From: Streptomyces luteolifulvus
Lineage (GTDB): Bacteria; Actinomycetota; Actinomycetes; Streptomycetales; Streptomycetaceae
NCBI RefSeq assembly: GCF_008806595.1
Contig: NZ_VZRB01000006.1
Coordinates: forward strand, 62,001-126,000
Length of the DNA: 64,000 bases
Reading direction: 5' to 3'
A model generated the notes under the pieces. That model worked only from the letters and a program-made list of their open reading frames with translations. It ran no database searches and had not been told where the DNA came from. Of this stretch, positions 53,733 through 62,085 are shown piece by piece (within the stretch, counting starts at the first letter, position 1; every line of letters begins with the position of its first letter). The position numbers were made by a program, and so were the translations under genes.

Positions 53733-53960
53733 GTGGAGGTCAAGATCGGCGTGCAGCACGCGCCCCGCGAGATCGTTCTGGAGAGCGGCCAGAATGCCGA
53801 GGAGGTCGAGCGCGTGGTGTCCGAGGCACTGGCCGGAAAGACGCAGCTGCTGAGCCTCACGGACGAGCACGGCCGCAAGGTCCTGGTCCCGGCCGACCGC
53901 CTCGCCTACGTGGAGCTGGGCGAGCCTGCGCCGCGCAAGGTGGGCTTCGGCGCGCTGTAA
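53733..53960 (+). CDS. DUF3107 small protein
   Basis: A 75-aa protein of DUF3107 (Rv3208A/TB9.4 in mycobacteria). It starts VEVKIGVQHAPREIVLESGQ and ends PRKVGFGAL. GGAGGG lies 8 nt before the GTG. Function unknown; co-conserved with the preceding TetR gene. A strong terminator follows. Confidence 0.88.
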   Translation: MEVKIGVQHAPREIVLESGQNAEEVERVVSEALAGKTQLLSLTDEHGRKVLVPADRLAYVELGEPAPRKVGFGAL

Positions 53961-53972
53961 CAAAGACACGAC

Positions 53973-54011
53973 GAGAGGGGCCCGGCGGCATCAGGTCGCC
54001 GGGCCCCTCTC
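53973..54011 (+). terminator. Terminator after the DUF3107 gene
   Basis: A perfect 15-bp stem GAGAGGGGCCCGGCG / CGCCGGGCCCCTCTC with a 9-nt loop, 12 bp after the stop. Confidence 0.85.
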
Positions 54012-54158
54012 CCGTTCCTCCGCACTCGTTCTTCCGCGCGGAATCCGTCCCACGGATGCAGCACACCTCGGCCCCGGATGAGGGTTGCATTCCGCAGGTC
54101 ACGGGTAAGACGGGCTACGACCGCAACGGGCAGGCCGGCCGTGGGAGGGACTCACATC

Positions 54159-54428
54159 ATGTTCTTGGAAGCGCTCGGCTCCGCGCTGCTCGGTCTCGTC
54201 CTGGCGTGGGCGGCGGTCCACCGGCTGTCCCACCGCCTTCCGTCCCGCTCCATGGTGCTGGCGACCGGCGTGGCGGGCGCCCTGTTCGGCGCGTTCCTCA
54301 CGCACAGCGCACTCGGCCCCGGCCACTTCCTGCTGATCCTCGTCGGCGCGGCGGTCGTCTCCGCGGCCTCGCTGTCCCTGCTGCTGCGCCCGGCCGGGAG
54401 ACTGCGGCGACGATCAGCGCCGGCGTGA
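54159..54428 (+). CDS. Small membrane protein
   Basis: An 89-aa protein with two or three helices: residues 2-20 (LEALGSALLGLVLAWAAV), about 32-50 and 55-75. A basic C-terminus (GRLRRRSAPA) follows. GGGAGGGA lies 8 nt before the ATG. Function unknown; no domain recognised. Confidence 0.68.
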   Translation: MFLEALGSALLGLVLAWAAVHRLSHRLPSRSMVLATGVAGALFGAFLTHSALGPGHFLLILVGAAVVSAASLSLLLRPAGRLRRRSAPA

Positions 54429-54457
54429 CCGCGGCCCGGGAGCGTCGGCGTCACCGC

Positions 54458-54529
54458 GAGACCGTCACTGGCGACGAGACCGTCACTGGCGACGAGACCG
54501 TCACCGGCTACGAGACCGTCGCTAGTGCC
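54458..54529. repeat. Four tandem 18-bp repeats
   Basis: GAGACCGTCACTGGCGAC is repeated four times with drift in the last two units, between two convergent genes. No gene spans it convincingly. Without spacers it is not a CRISPR. Confidence 0.8.
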
Positions 54530-54543
54530 TGTTGGGGCACTGG

Positions 54544-55293
54544 CTAGGCGGCAAGCCCCAGTGCCGCCATTCGCTTTGTGTGCGCCTCGGTGATGCGGGA
54601 GAACATGCGGCCGACCTCCGCGAGGTCGAAGCCGTCCGCGACCCCGCCCACGAGCATCGTCGACAGTGCGTCCCGCTCGGCGACCACCCGCTGAGACTGG
54701 GACAGCGCCTCGCCCATCAGCCGGCGCGCCCACAGCGCGAGCCGCCCGCCCACCCGAGGGTCCGCGTCGATCGCCGCGCGCACCTTCTCGACGGCGAAGC
54801 CGGCGTGCCCGGTGTCGTCGAGGACGGCCAGGACGAGCTCGCGGGTGTCCGAGTCGAGGCGGGCGGCGACCTCCCGGTAGAAGTCGCTGGCGATCGAGTC
54901 GCCGACGTACGCCTTGACGAGCCCTTCCAGCCAGTCCGAGGGCGCCGTCTGCTTGTGGAAGCCGTCGAGCGCGGCGACGAACGGCTCCATCGCCTCGGTC
55001 GGTTCCGCGCCGATCTCGGTGAGCCGGTCCCGCAGCTTCTCGTAGTGGTGGAACTCCGCCGACGCCATCTTCGCCAGCTCCGCCTTGTCCGTCAGCGTCG
55101 GCGCCAGTTTGGCGTCCTCCGCGAGCCGCTCGAAGGCCGCGAGCTCGCCGTACGCGAGAGCGCCGAGCAGATCCACGACGGCGGCCCGGTACTGCGGGTC
55201 GGCGGAGGCCCGCGCCCAGTCCTGGGCCGCGACTCCGGTGACCGTGTCCGAGGCTTCCGCCGGGGCGTCAGAGGTGTTGTCAGGCGTCGTCAT
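54544..55293 (-). CDS. Ferritin-like fold protein
   Basis: A 249-aa helical protein with ferritin-like features: YGELAAFERLAED, EFHHYEKLRDRL and a late helix with DDTGHAGFAVEKV. The glutamate and histidine pattern suggests a di-metal site, but an oxidase function is unproven. It corresponds to Rv3210c. TATTGT ends 7 nt before the ATG and no ribosome site is visible, so a leaderless transcript is likely. Confidence 0.8.
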   Translation of the reverse strand: MTTPDNTSDAPAEASDTVTGVAAQDWARASADPQYRAAVVDLLGALAYGELAAFERLAEDAKLAPTLTDKAELAKMASAEFHHYEKLRDRLTEIGAEPTEAMEPFVAALDGFHKQTAPSDWLEGLVKAYVGDSIASDFYREVAARLDSDTRELVLAVLDDTGHAGFAVEKVRAAIDADPRVGGRLALWARRLMGEALSQSQRVVAERDALSTMLVGGVADGFDLAEVGRMFSRITEAHTKRMAALGLAA

Positions 55294-55397
55294 GAAGCGC
55301 ACAATAGCCCGCCCGCCGCACGGCGGAAGTCCCTGGTCAATCACTGTGACGACGACTACGTGACCAAATCGGCCATCGCATGTGCGCGTTTCCGGGG

Positions 55398-55666
55398 TAC
55401 AGTGGTAATGCGCCCGCCGAGTATTCGACGGGCCGCACGAATGAGGATGCCCGGTCGGTGGCCCGATCGGCTCCGACCCGACAGCCCTCCTCGTCCGTAC
55501 GACAGTGTGCGTACGGAGTCCGGAGGGACCCTCAGCGGTACGAGCGCTAGAGCGTCGGCGTGGTCCCGTGTCCTACGGCTTGCCCGTAAGGCAGCCGACG
55601 TCCCCGGCACGGTCTGACACGACCCCCGCGCTCGCCTCGCGCCGCACACACAGAAGAGGCAGCACC
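55398..55666 (+). promoter_or_regulatory. Long 5' leader of the DEAD-box helicase gene
   Basis: A TACAGT -10-like box at 55398 would give a leader of about 260 nt. It contains a hairpin with stem CCGTACG / CGTACGG (55495-55516) extended by CCCTCC / GGAGGG (55485-55527). No riboswitch class is recognised. The whole 373-bp gap 55294-55666 holds no other gene. Long leaders are common for cold- or autoregulated helicases. Confidence 0.4.
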
Positions 55667-58201
55667 CTGACTACCACTTTCCGAGAGCTCGGGATCCTTC
55701 CCGAGACCGCCGAGGCCCTCGAAGCCGTCGGCATCGTGAACCCCTTCCCCATCCAGGAGATGACGCTCCCCGTCGCCCTCTCGGGCACCGACGTCATCGG
55801 CCAGGCCAAGACCGGCACCGGCAAGACGCTGGGCTTCGGCCTCCCGCTCCTCGAGCGCGTCACCGTCCCCGTCGACGTCGAGGCCGGGCGCGCCGAGCCC
55901 GAGGACCTCACCGACGCCCCGCAGGCGCTCGTCGTCGTTCCCACGCGCGAGCTGTGCACCCAGGTCACCAACGACCTGCTGACCGCGGGCAAGGTGCGCA
56001 ATGTACGCGTTCTCGCCATTTACGGCGGCCGGGCGTACGAGCCGCAGGTCGAGGCCCTCAAGAAGGGCGTCGACGTCGTCGTCGGCACCCCGGGCCGGCT
56101 GCTCGACCTCGCGGGCCAGAAGAAGCTCGACCTGAGGCACATCAAGTCGCTCGTCCTCGACGAGGCCGACGAGATGCTCGACCTGGGCTTCCTGCCCGAC
56201 GTCGAGAAGATCATCGACATGCTGCCGGCCAGGCGCCAGACCATGCTGTTCTCGGCGACCATGCCGGGCGCGGTCATCGGACTGGCCCGCCGCTACATGT
56301 CGCAGCCCACGCACATCCGCGCCACGGCGCCGGACGACGAGGGCGCGACCGTGGCGAACATCGCGCAGCACGTGTACCGCGCGCACTCCATGGACAAGCC
56401 GGAGATGGTCGCCCGTATCCTCCAGGCCGAGGGCCGGGGCCTGGCGATGATCTTCTGCCGCACCAAGCGCACGGCCGCCGACATCGCCGAGCAGCTCCAG
56501 CGTCGCGGCTTCGCCTCCGGGGCGGTCCACGGCGACCTCGGCCAGGGCGCCCGTGAGCAGGCGCTGCGTGCGTTCCGCAACGGCAAGGTGGATGTGCTCG
56601 TCTGCACCGACGTCGCCGCCCGCGGCATCGACGTCGAGGGTGTGACGCATGTCATCAACTACCAGTCCCCCGAGGACGAGAAGACCTACCTGCACCGCAT
56701 CGGCCGTACGGGCCGCGCGGGCGCGTCGGGTACGGCGATCACGCTCGTGGACTGGGACGACATCCCGCGCTGGCAGCTGATCAACAAGGCGCTGGAGCTG
56801 AACTTCAACGACCCGCCGGAGACGTACTCCACCTCCCCCCACCTCTTCGAGGAGCTGAGCATCCCCGCGGGCACCAAGGGTGTCCTGCCGCGCTCGGAGC
56901 GCACGCGCGCCGGGCTCGACGCGGAGGAGCTGGAGGACCTGGGCGAGACCGGCGGCCGTGGTGCCCGCGGTCGTGGTGACCGTCGCGGCGGCCGTGACGA
57001 GTCCCGGTCCGCCGAGCGTGAGCGTCCGGCCCGTACGCCGCGCCGACGCCGTCGCACGCGTGGCGGGACATCGCTGCAGGCGGACCCGGCTGCCGCGGAT
57101 ACGACGGCGGAGGACACGTCCGCGGCGGTCGTGGCCGACAGCGGCACGGCAGCGGAGGACGCCACCGCGCCGCGCACCCTGCGCCGGCGTCGCCGCACCC
57201 GTGGCGGGGCGGCGGAGTCGGTGCCGGCGGCGGAAGCCGCCGTGACGACGGCGGAGGGCCCCACGCTGGACGCGGATCCCGCCGCCGAGGCCCCCGCGAA
57301 GCCGCGTCGCCGCCGGACCCGCAAGTCCGCTGAGGCGACGGTCACTTCGGCGGAGAGTGTGATGGAGGCCGTGCAGGCTTCGGAGCCGGCGCCGGTTGCG
57401 GAGGTTTCGCCGGCCCCCGAGGCTGTGGAGTCCGCGGAGCCCGAGGGTGCCGCCGCCAAGCCGCGCCGTCGCACGCGCAAGGCGGCGGCCGAGGCCGCCG
57501 TTGACACGGCCGAGGCCGTGGAGGCCAAGCCGCGCCGTCGTACGCGCAAGGTCGCTGAGGCCGCTCCTGCCGCCGGCGCTGAGGTCCCGGTGCAGGCGGT
57601 GGCCCAGGAGCCGGAGACCACCGAGGTGAAGCCGCGGCGGACGCGGAAGGCCGCGGCTGCGGCCGAGACGGCCGTCGACACCGCGGAGGCCGTGGAAGCT
57701 GTGGAGACCAAGCCGCGGCGGACCCGCAAGACCGCGGCAACCGCCGCCGTCGACACCGCCGAGGGCGCGGAGACCAAACCCCGCCGCACCCGCAAGACCA
57801 CCACAACTGCCCTGACCGCAACAACCCCGGACACCGCCGAGACCAAGCCTCGCCGCACCCGGAAGACCGCGGCCGCGGCCGACACGGCCGTCGACACCGC
57901 GGAGGCCGTGGAAGCTGTGGAGACCAAGCCGCGGCGGACCCGCAAGACCGCAGCGACCGCCGCCGTCGACACCGCCGAGGGCGCGGAGACCAAACCCCGC
58001 CGCACCCGGAAGACCGCTGCCGCGGCCGAGACGGCCGTCGACACCGCGGAAGCTGTGGAGACCAAGCCGCGGCGTCGTACCCGCAAGGCCGCCGACAGCG
58101 TCGATGCCGGTATCCCCGCGCAGGCCACTGCCGAGCCGGAGGCCGCGCCGCGGCGGCGGACTCGCAAGGCCACGGCTGCAACGGAGCCTGTGGAGAGCTG
58201 A
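55667..58201 (+). CDS. DEAD-box RNA helicase (RhlE-like) with long repetitive basic tail; probable CTG start
   Basis: An 844-aa helicase. The core (about 1-400) has the Q motif FPIQ, AKTGTGKT (I), PTRELCTQ (Ia), TPGRLLDL, VLDEADEM (II), FSATMP (III), and VCTDVAARGIDV plus HRIGRTGRAG (V, VI). The tail (about 440-844) is a repeated KPRRRTRK basic motif alternating with acidic AVDTAEAVE segments, probably RNA-binding. The frame has no ATG, GTG or TTG at a suitable place: the Q motif forces initiation at or before residue TTTFREL. CTG at 55667 has GAAGAGG at exactly 7 nt, so I assign it. It is the counterpart of Rv3211. Confidence 0.88.
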   Translation: MTTTFRELGILPETAEALEAVGIVNPFPIQEMTLPVALSGTDVIGQAKTGTGKTLGFGLPLLERVTVPVDVEAGRAEPEDLTDAPQALVVVPTRELCTQVTNDLLTAGKVRNVRVLAIYGGRAYEPQVEALKKGVDVVVGTPGRLLDLAGQKKLDLRHIKSLVLDEADEMLDLGFLPDVEKIIDMLPARRQTMLFSATMPGAVIGLARRYMSQPTHIRATAPDDEGATVANIAQHVYRAHSMDKPEMVARILQAEGRGLAMIFCRTKRTAADIAEQLQRRGFASGAVHGDLGQGAREQALRAFRNGKVDVLVCTDVAARGIDVEGVTHVINYQSPEDEKTYLHRIGRTGRAGASGTAITLVDWDDIPRWQLINKALELNFNDPPETYSTSPHLFEELSIPAGTKGVLPRSERTRAGLDAEELEDLGETGGRGARGRGDRRGGRDESRSAERERPARTPRRRRRTRGGTSLQADPAAADTTAEDTSAAVVADSGTAAEDATAPRTLRRRRRTRGGAAESVPAAEAAVTTAEGPTLDADPAAEAPAKPRRRRTRKSAEATVTSAESVMEAVQASEPAPVAEVSPAPEAVESAEPEGAAAKPRRRTRKAAAEAAVDTAEAVEAKPRRRTRKVAEAAPAAGAEVPVQAVAQEPETTEVKPRRTRKAAAAAETAVDTAEAVEAVETKPRRTRKTAATAAVDTAEGAETKPRRTRKTTTTALTATTPDTAETKPRRTRKTAAAADTAVDTAEAVEAVETKPRRTRKTAATAAVDTAEGAETKPRRTRKTAAAAETAVDTAEAVETKPRRRTRKAADSVDAGIPAQATAEPEAAPRRRTRKATAATEPVES
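57646..58069 (+). repeat. Internal duplications in the helicase tail coding region
   Basis: A block of about 139 bp at 57661-57799 recurs almost unchanged at 57877-58015, an offset of 216 bp (72 codons), and a third, partial copy follows. Each encodes AVDTAEAVEAVETKPRRTRK-type segments. Recent in-frame tandem duplication is the simplest explanation. Confidence 0.85.
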
Positions 58202-58210
58202 TCTCCTCGC

Positions 58211-58247
58211 CGACGGCCCGGTCCCACTGCATGGGGCCGGGCCGTCG
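58211..58247 (+). terminator. Terminator after the DEAD-box gene
   Basis: CGACGGCCCGG pairs with CCGGGCCGTCG, extended by four more pairs including one G:T, around a short loop, 10 bp after the stop. Confidence 0.8.
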
Positions 58248-58311
58248 GTGTCCGGAGGGGCTGAAAGAACCTCGAACGCCGGTGCGGTTGAGTACCCGCT
58301 ACCCTCTCCCC

Positions 58312-59190
58312 GTGAGCAGCCAAGTCTCCTTCACCCCGCCGCCCAGTGCCCGTTCGTATCCTCTGCGGACTGCTCGTGGTGACTTCGCCGTCGTGGATTC
58401 CCCTGTCGCGCCCGGTGTCGAGCAGAAGGGCGTTGCCCTGCTGGTTCCCGGGTTCACCGGGAGCAAGGAGGACTTCACGCTGATGCACGAGCCGCTCGCG
58501 GCGCGCGGGTACCGTACCGTCGCCGTGGACGGGCGGGGGCAGTACGAGTCCGACGGCCCTCACGACGACGAATCGGCCTACGCGCAAGCGGAGTTGGCAC
58601 AGGACCTGCTTGCACAGGTCGAGGCTCTCGGCACTGCCGTGCACCTGCTCGGCCACTCCCTCGGTGGTCAGATCTCGCGCGCTGCCGTCCTCCTCGACCA
58701 CTCCCCCTTCGTCTCGCTCACGCTCATGGCGTCGGGCCCGGCGCAGATCTCCGAGTCCCAGCAGGCGCGTGTGAAGCTGCTGCGGGACGCGCTCGCGGTG
58801 ATGAACATGGCCGAAGTGTGGGAGGCCATCCAGGCCATGGGCCCGCCGGAGGAAGTCGGCGGGCCCGCCAGCGGTATCGGTGACCCCGTGCTGCTGCGGC
58901 GCCGCTGGCTGGGCAACAAGCCTGCCCAACTCCTCGCCACCGGACGTCAGTTGTGCTCCGAACCGGACCGTGTGGCGGAACTCGCCGCCGTTCCGCTCCC
59001 GTTCCATGTTCTGTCGGGGGCCAGCGACGACACCTGGCCGGTGACGCTGCTCGACGACATGGCCGTACGGCTGGGGGCGCGCCGGACGGTCGTCCCGGGA
59101 GCCGAGCACTCGCCCAACGCGGACCAGCCCCTCCCGACAGCCCGGGCCCTCGCGGACTTCTGGGACAGCACGGGAGACGACATCCCCTAG
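58312..59190 (+). CDS. Alpha/beta hydrolase
   Basis: A 292-aa hydrolase with ALLVPGFTGSKEDF (oxyanion), nucleophile in LLGHSLGGQISR, an acidic residue in SGASDDTWP and histidine in VPGAEHSPNADQ. Substrate unknown. GTG at 58312 has no ribosome site but TACCCT lies 6 nt upstream, compatible with a leaderless transcript. Its TAG stop abuts the TCA stop of the convergent NYN gene with zero bases between. Confidence 0.82.
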   Translation: MSSQVSFTPPPSARSYPLRTARGDFAVVDSPVAPGVEQKGVALLVPGFTGSKEDFTLMHEPLAARGYRTVAVDGRGQYESDGPHDDESAYAQAELAQDLLAQVEALGTAVHLLGHSLGGQISRAAVLLDHSPFVSLTLMASGPAQISESQQARVKLLRDALAVMNMAEVWEAIQAMGPPEEVGGPASGIGDPVLLRRRWLGNKPAQLLATGRQLCSEPDRVAELAAVPLPFHVLSGASDDTWPVTLLDDMAVRLGARRTVVPGAEHSPNADQPLPTARALADFWDSTGDDIP

Positions 59191-60084
59191 TCAGCACAGC
59201 GTCTGCAGATGCTCCCAGAAGCCGTCCCGCAGCGCGCGCCGCAGGTCCGCCTGGCCGCGGAGCGAGTACTGGAGCAGGATCTCCGCCTCCACCAGCAGGT
59301 CCTGGTCCACCGAACCCGGCAGATACGGGTGTCCGGGCAGCAGTTCCACCAGGGACTCCCGGCCCCGTGCCGCCAGCCACTTCGCCGCGATCTGTGCGCC
59401 GACGAAGCGGACGTCCTCGCGGGTGGGCCGGGTCGTGGTCGCCTCGAAGGCCGGCGCCGTCCGCCGTGCCACGTAGGGCTTGAAGAACTCGAGGTCGAAG
59501 GTGCGCTGGCTGTCGACCTCCCACAGCAGCGGTTCCGCCTGGTTGCGGCCCTCCGGCGCCTCGATGCCCCACAGGTGCACCCGTGCCCCGTACCCCTGCG
59601 CCGCCTCCACCGCGGAGACCAGGTCCTCGTCGCCGCCCAGCAGAGCCGCGTCACTGATCGCCCGGTGCCGGGCCAGTGACTCCAGGTCCGTCCGGATGAG
59701 CGAGTCGACGCCCTTCTGCTGGTTGTTGGCGTTGAGATTGCCCAACCGGACCTTCACGTCGGGGAGTTCGGCGATGGACTGCTGCTCCGCGGTGTGGATG
59801 CGGCGGCGCGCCCCGTCGTACCAGTAGACCCGCAGCAGCCGGCTGTCCGCGAAGATCGTGCGGGCCCGGTCGATGAGCGCCTCGATGAGTCCCTCGGCGT
59901 CCAGGTCGAAGGCGCGCCGGTCCTCCGTGCCGGCGATGAGACGTCCCGCGGCCGCGTAGAGATAGCCCGCGTCGACGAAGATCGCATGGGTCGAGGGCGT
60001 CTTCGCCACCTCGGCGAGCATGCGCTGGAGCAGCTCATTGGTGCGGTCGATGCGGGCGCTCAGGGCCGCGAGGTCGTCGTTCAT
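59191..60084 (-). CDS. NYN-domain (PIN-like) putative ribonuclease
   Basis: A 297-aa protein. A short N-terminal coiled coil precedes an NYN domain (about 30-185): FVDAGYLYAAAG carries the first catalytic Asp, then RVYWYDGAR, KGVDSLIRTDLESLA and LLGGDEDLVSAVEAA. The C-terminal 110 residues are helical and unassigned. NYN domains cut RNA. Start at MNDDLAALSA; GTG two codons earlier is possible. Confidence 0.82.
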   Translation of the reverse strand: MNDDLAALSARIDRTNELLQRMLAEVAKTPSTHAIFVDAGYLYAAAGRLIAGTEDRRAFDLDAEGLIEALIDRARTIFADSRLLRVYWYDGARRRIHTAEQQSIAELPDVKVRLGNLNANNQQKGVDSLIRTDLESLARHRAISDAALLGGDEDLVSAVEAAQGYGARVHLWGIEAPEGRNQAEPLLWEVDSQRTFDLEFFKPYVARRTAPAFEATTTRPTREDVRFVGAQIAAKWLAARGRESLVELLPGHPYLPGSVDQDLLVEAEILLQYSLRGQADLRRALRDGFWEHLQTLC

Positions 60085-60194
60085 CGCCACCATTGTCCCG
60101 GCGGTCACGCTGCGAACACAACCGGTCCCGGTCAGTCCCGCACACATGCCTTACCGGTCAGTAGTTAGCCGTTCGAAAAATTTCTTTAGCGTAG

Positions 60195-60220
60195 GGAATG
60201 TTTGTAACACGCAGCTCGTT
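60195..60220 (+). promoter_or_regulatory. Sigma-R-type promoter for the 50-aa gene
   Basis: GGAAT (60195-60199), 18-bp spacer, GTT (60218-60220): exact consensus. It lies about 90 bp before the small gene and within an unusually AT-rich stretch (GAAAAATTTCTTTAG at 60174-60188). Confidence 0.65.
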
Positions 60221-60308
60221 GAATCCGTATGGAACACGGCGCATCGGTGCTCCGTGGCCGTCCACCAGTAGTTCTCCTCAGGAGGATGACCAGACGAAGG
60301 GAGAAGCC

Positions 60309-60461
60309 ATGCGCTTCGAAATCATGCGACTCGACGATGTCGACGGTACCCCCGTGGACAGCACCGTCGTGGACGCCGCCTCCGTCAACCGTATCGTTCA
60401 GCAGGCTGCCTCGATCGGACAGCGGCTGTGGATCCGGCCGGCCGGGACCACGGTCTCGTAA
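60309..60461 (+). CDS. Conserved 50-aa Streptomyces protein
   Basis: A 50-aa protein starting MRFEIMRLDDVDGTPVDSTV and ending RLWIRPAGTTVS. AAGGGAGA lies just upstream, and AGGAGG lies 25 nt upstream. Conserved small size suggests a real gene. Function unknown; the sigma-R-type promoter suggests a role in oxidative or antibiotic stress. Confidence 0.75.
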   Translation: MRFEIMRLDDVDGTPVDSTVVDAASVNRIVQQAASIGQRLWIRPAGTTVS

Positions 60462-60484
60462 CGCCGGGTCCCGTCACAGGTTTC

Positions 60485-60528
60485 AGAGCCCCCGTACGGC
60501 ATCGACTCCGACGCCGTACGGGGGCTCT
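60485..60528. terminator. Bidirectional terminator between the 50-aa gene and marC
   Basis: A perfect 16-bp stem (AGAGCCCCCGTACGGC and its complement) with a 12-nt loop lies between convergent genes. Confidence 0.87.
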
Positions 60529-60554
60529 GCGCTGGCCGCAGGCGCAAGGGAGCC

Positions 60555-61160
60555 TCAGCTCCCCTGGATCACCTGTGTGACCCCGTTGATGATCTGCTGC
60601 ACGGCGATCGCGGAGAGCATCATGCCCGCGAGACGCGTCACCAGGACCACGCCGCCGTCCTTGATGACCCGGATGATCAGCAGCGAGTACCGCATCACCA
60701 GCCACAGCACCACATGAATGGCGACGATCGCCGCCCACACCGACACCTGCGAGGCGACGCTGCCGGCCTTCTGCACCGCGAGGATGACGGAGACGATCGC
60801 GCCGGGTCCGGCCAGCAGCGGCATGCCCAGCGGTACGAGGGCGACATTGACGTCCTTCGTCTGCTTCGGCTCGTCCGTCTTGCCGGTGAGCAGGTCCAGC
60901 GCGATCAGCAGGAGCAGCAGCCCGCCCGCGATCATCAGCGCGGGCACCGAGACATGCAGGTAGTCGAGGATCTGGTTGCCGAGGAGTCCGAAGACGGCGA
61001 TCACCCCGCCGGCCACGCAGACGGCCTGGAACGCCATCCGCTTCTGCACCTTGCGGGGCCGGCCGGCGGTCAGCGCGAGGAAGATCGGGGTGATCCCCGG
61101 GGGATCCATGATCACAAAAAGGGTCAGAAACAGGGAGCCGAAGACGGCGACATCGAACAT
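60555..61160 (-). CDS. MarC-family integral membrane protein
   Basis: A 201-aa protein with six membrane helices. Family marks are FVIMDPPGITPIFLALTAG and PLGMPLLAGPGAI, the two related half-motifs of the MarC repeat. The function of MarC proteins is unsettled; a transport role is presumed. No operon partner is evident, but the PHP gene lies 67 bp upstream on the same strand. Confidence 0.88.
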   Translation of the reverse strand: MFDVAVFGSLFLTLFVIMDPPGITPIFLALTAGRPRKVQKRMAFQAVCVAGGVIAVFGLLGNQILDYLHVSVPALMIAGGLLLLLIALDLLTGKTDEPKQTKDVNVALVPLGMPLLAGPGAIVSVILAVQKAGSVASQVSVWAAIVAIHVVLWLVMRYSLLIIRVIKDGGVVLVTRLAGMMLSAIAVQQIINGVTQVIQGS

Positions 61161-61227
61161 GAGTGAGCGAAGAGCCTTGCTGGACAGAACTGGACAGAAA
61201 ACGGAGGTGGACGTGAGGTGGTGAGCC

Positions 61228-62085
61228 TCAGGCCCCGCCGGTCCCCGGGACGGGAAACGCTCCCGTCGCGCGCCGGGTGATCTCCCCGTACACCTCGGGG
61301 TCCGTCGTGTACTCGCCGAGCGCGACCGTCTTCCGGCTGCCGTGGTAGTCGCTGGACCCGGTCGCCAGCAGCCCCAGCTCCCCGGCCAGGCCGCGCAGCC
61401 TCACCCGGGTGTCCGGGTCGTGGTCCATGTGGTCGACCTCGAGGCCGTCGAGCCCCGCCGCGGCCATCTTCGCGATCGCGGACTCCGGCACGGTCCGGCC
61501 CCGCTTGCTCGCGGCCGGATGCGCGAAGACGGCGACGCCGCCCGCGCCCTTGATCAGCCTGATCGCCTCGAAGGGGTCGGTCTCGTGCTTCTCCACGAAG
61601 GCCCGGCCGCCGTCGGCCAGCCAGTCCGGGGTGAATGCGTCGCTCACCGTGGGCACGACACCGAGTTCGACGAGCGCGGTCGCGACATGCGGGCGGCCGA
61701 CCGACCCGTCGCCCGCGATCCGGGCCACCTGTTCCCAGGTGACGGGCACACCGAGCTCCTGGATCCGGGCGACCATGGCCCGTGCCCGCGGCACCCGGTC
61801 GTCCCGCACCAGCTCGCGCTCGGCGAGCAGTGCGGGCTCCTCGGGGTCGAAGAGGTAGGCCAGCATGTGCATGCTGATGCCGTCGATACGGCAGGACAGC
61901 TCGGCACCGGTGACCAGGGTGAGCCCGGCGGGCAGCGCGGCGATCGCCTCGGCGTGACCCCGGGTGGTGTCGTGGTCCGTGAGGGCGACGACGTCCAGAC
62001 CGGCCGCGGCGGCGTTGCGGACCAGCTCGGCCGGGGTGTCCGTACCGTCGGAGGCCGTGGAGTGGCAGTGCAGATCGATGCGCAC
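61228..62085 (-). CDS. PHP-domain phosphoesterase
   Basis: A 285-aa PHP protein. Metal ligands are complete: HCHSTASDGT at the N-terminus, TDHDTTRGH, GAELSC, GRPHVATAL, FAHPAASK and GSSDYHGSR. Related PHP proteins hydrolyse 3',5'-nucleotide bisphosphates or 5'-ends of small RNA. Substrate not provable here. It probably shares a transcript with marC. Confidence 0.88.
   Translation of the reverse strand: MRIDLHCHSTASDGTDTPAELVRNAAAAGLDVVALTDHDTTRGHAEAIAALPAGLTLVTGAELSCRIDGISMHMLAYLFDPEEPALLAERELVRDDRVPRARAMVARIQELGVPVTWEQVARIAGDGSVGRPHVATALVELGVVPTVSDAFTPDWLADGGRAFVEKHETDPFEAIRLIKGAGGVAVFAHPAASKRGRTVPESAIAKMAAAGLDGLEVDHMDHDPDTRVRLRGLAGELGLLATGSSDYHGSRKTVALGEYTTDPEVYGEITRRATGAFPVPGTGGA

Noticed and set aside
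54458..54529. 18-bp repeats as CRISPR or attachment site
   Set aside because: No spacers, no integrase or mobile element nearby.
55294..55666. Known riboswitch upstream of the DEAD-box gene
   Set aside because: No conserved riboswitch core could be matched; only a simple hairpin is visible.
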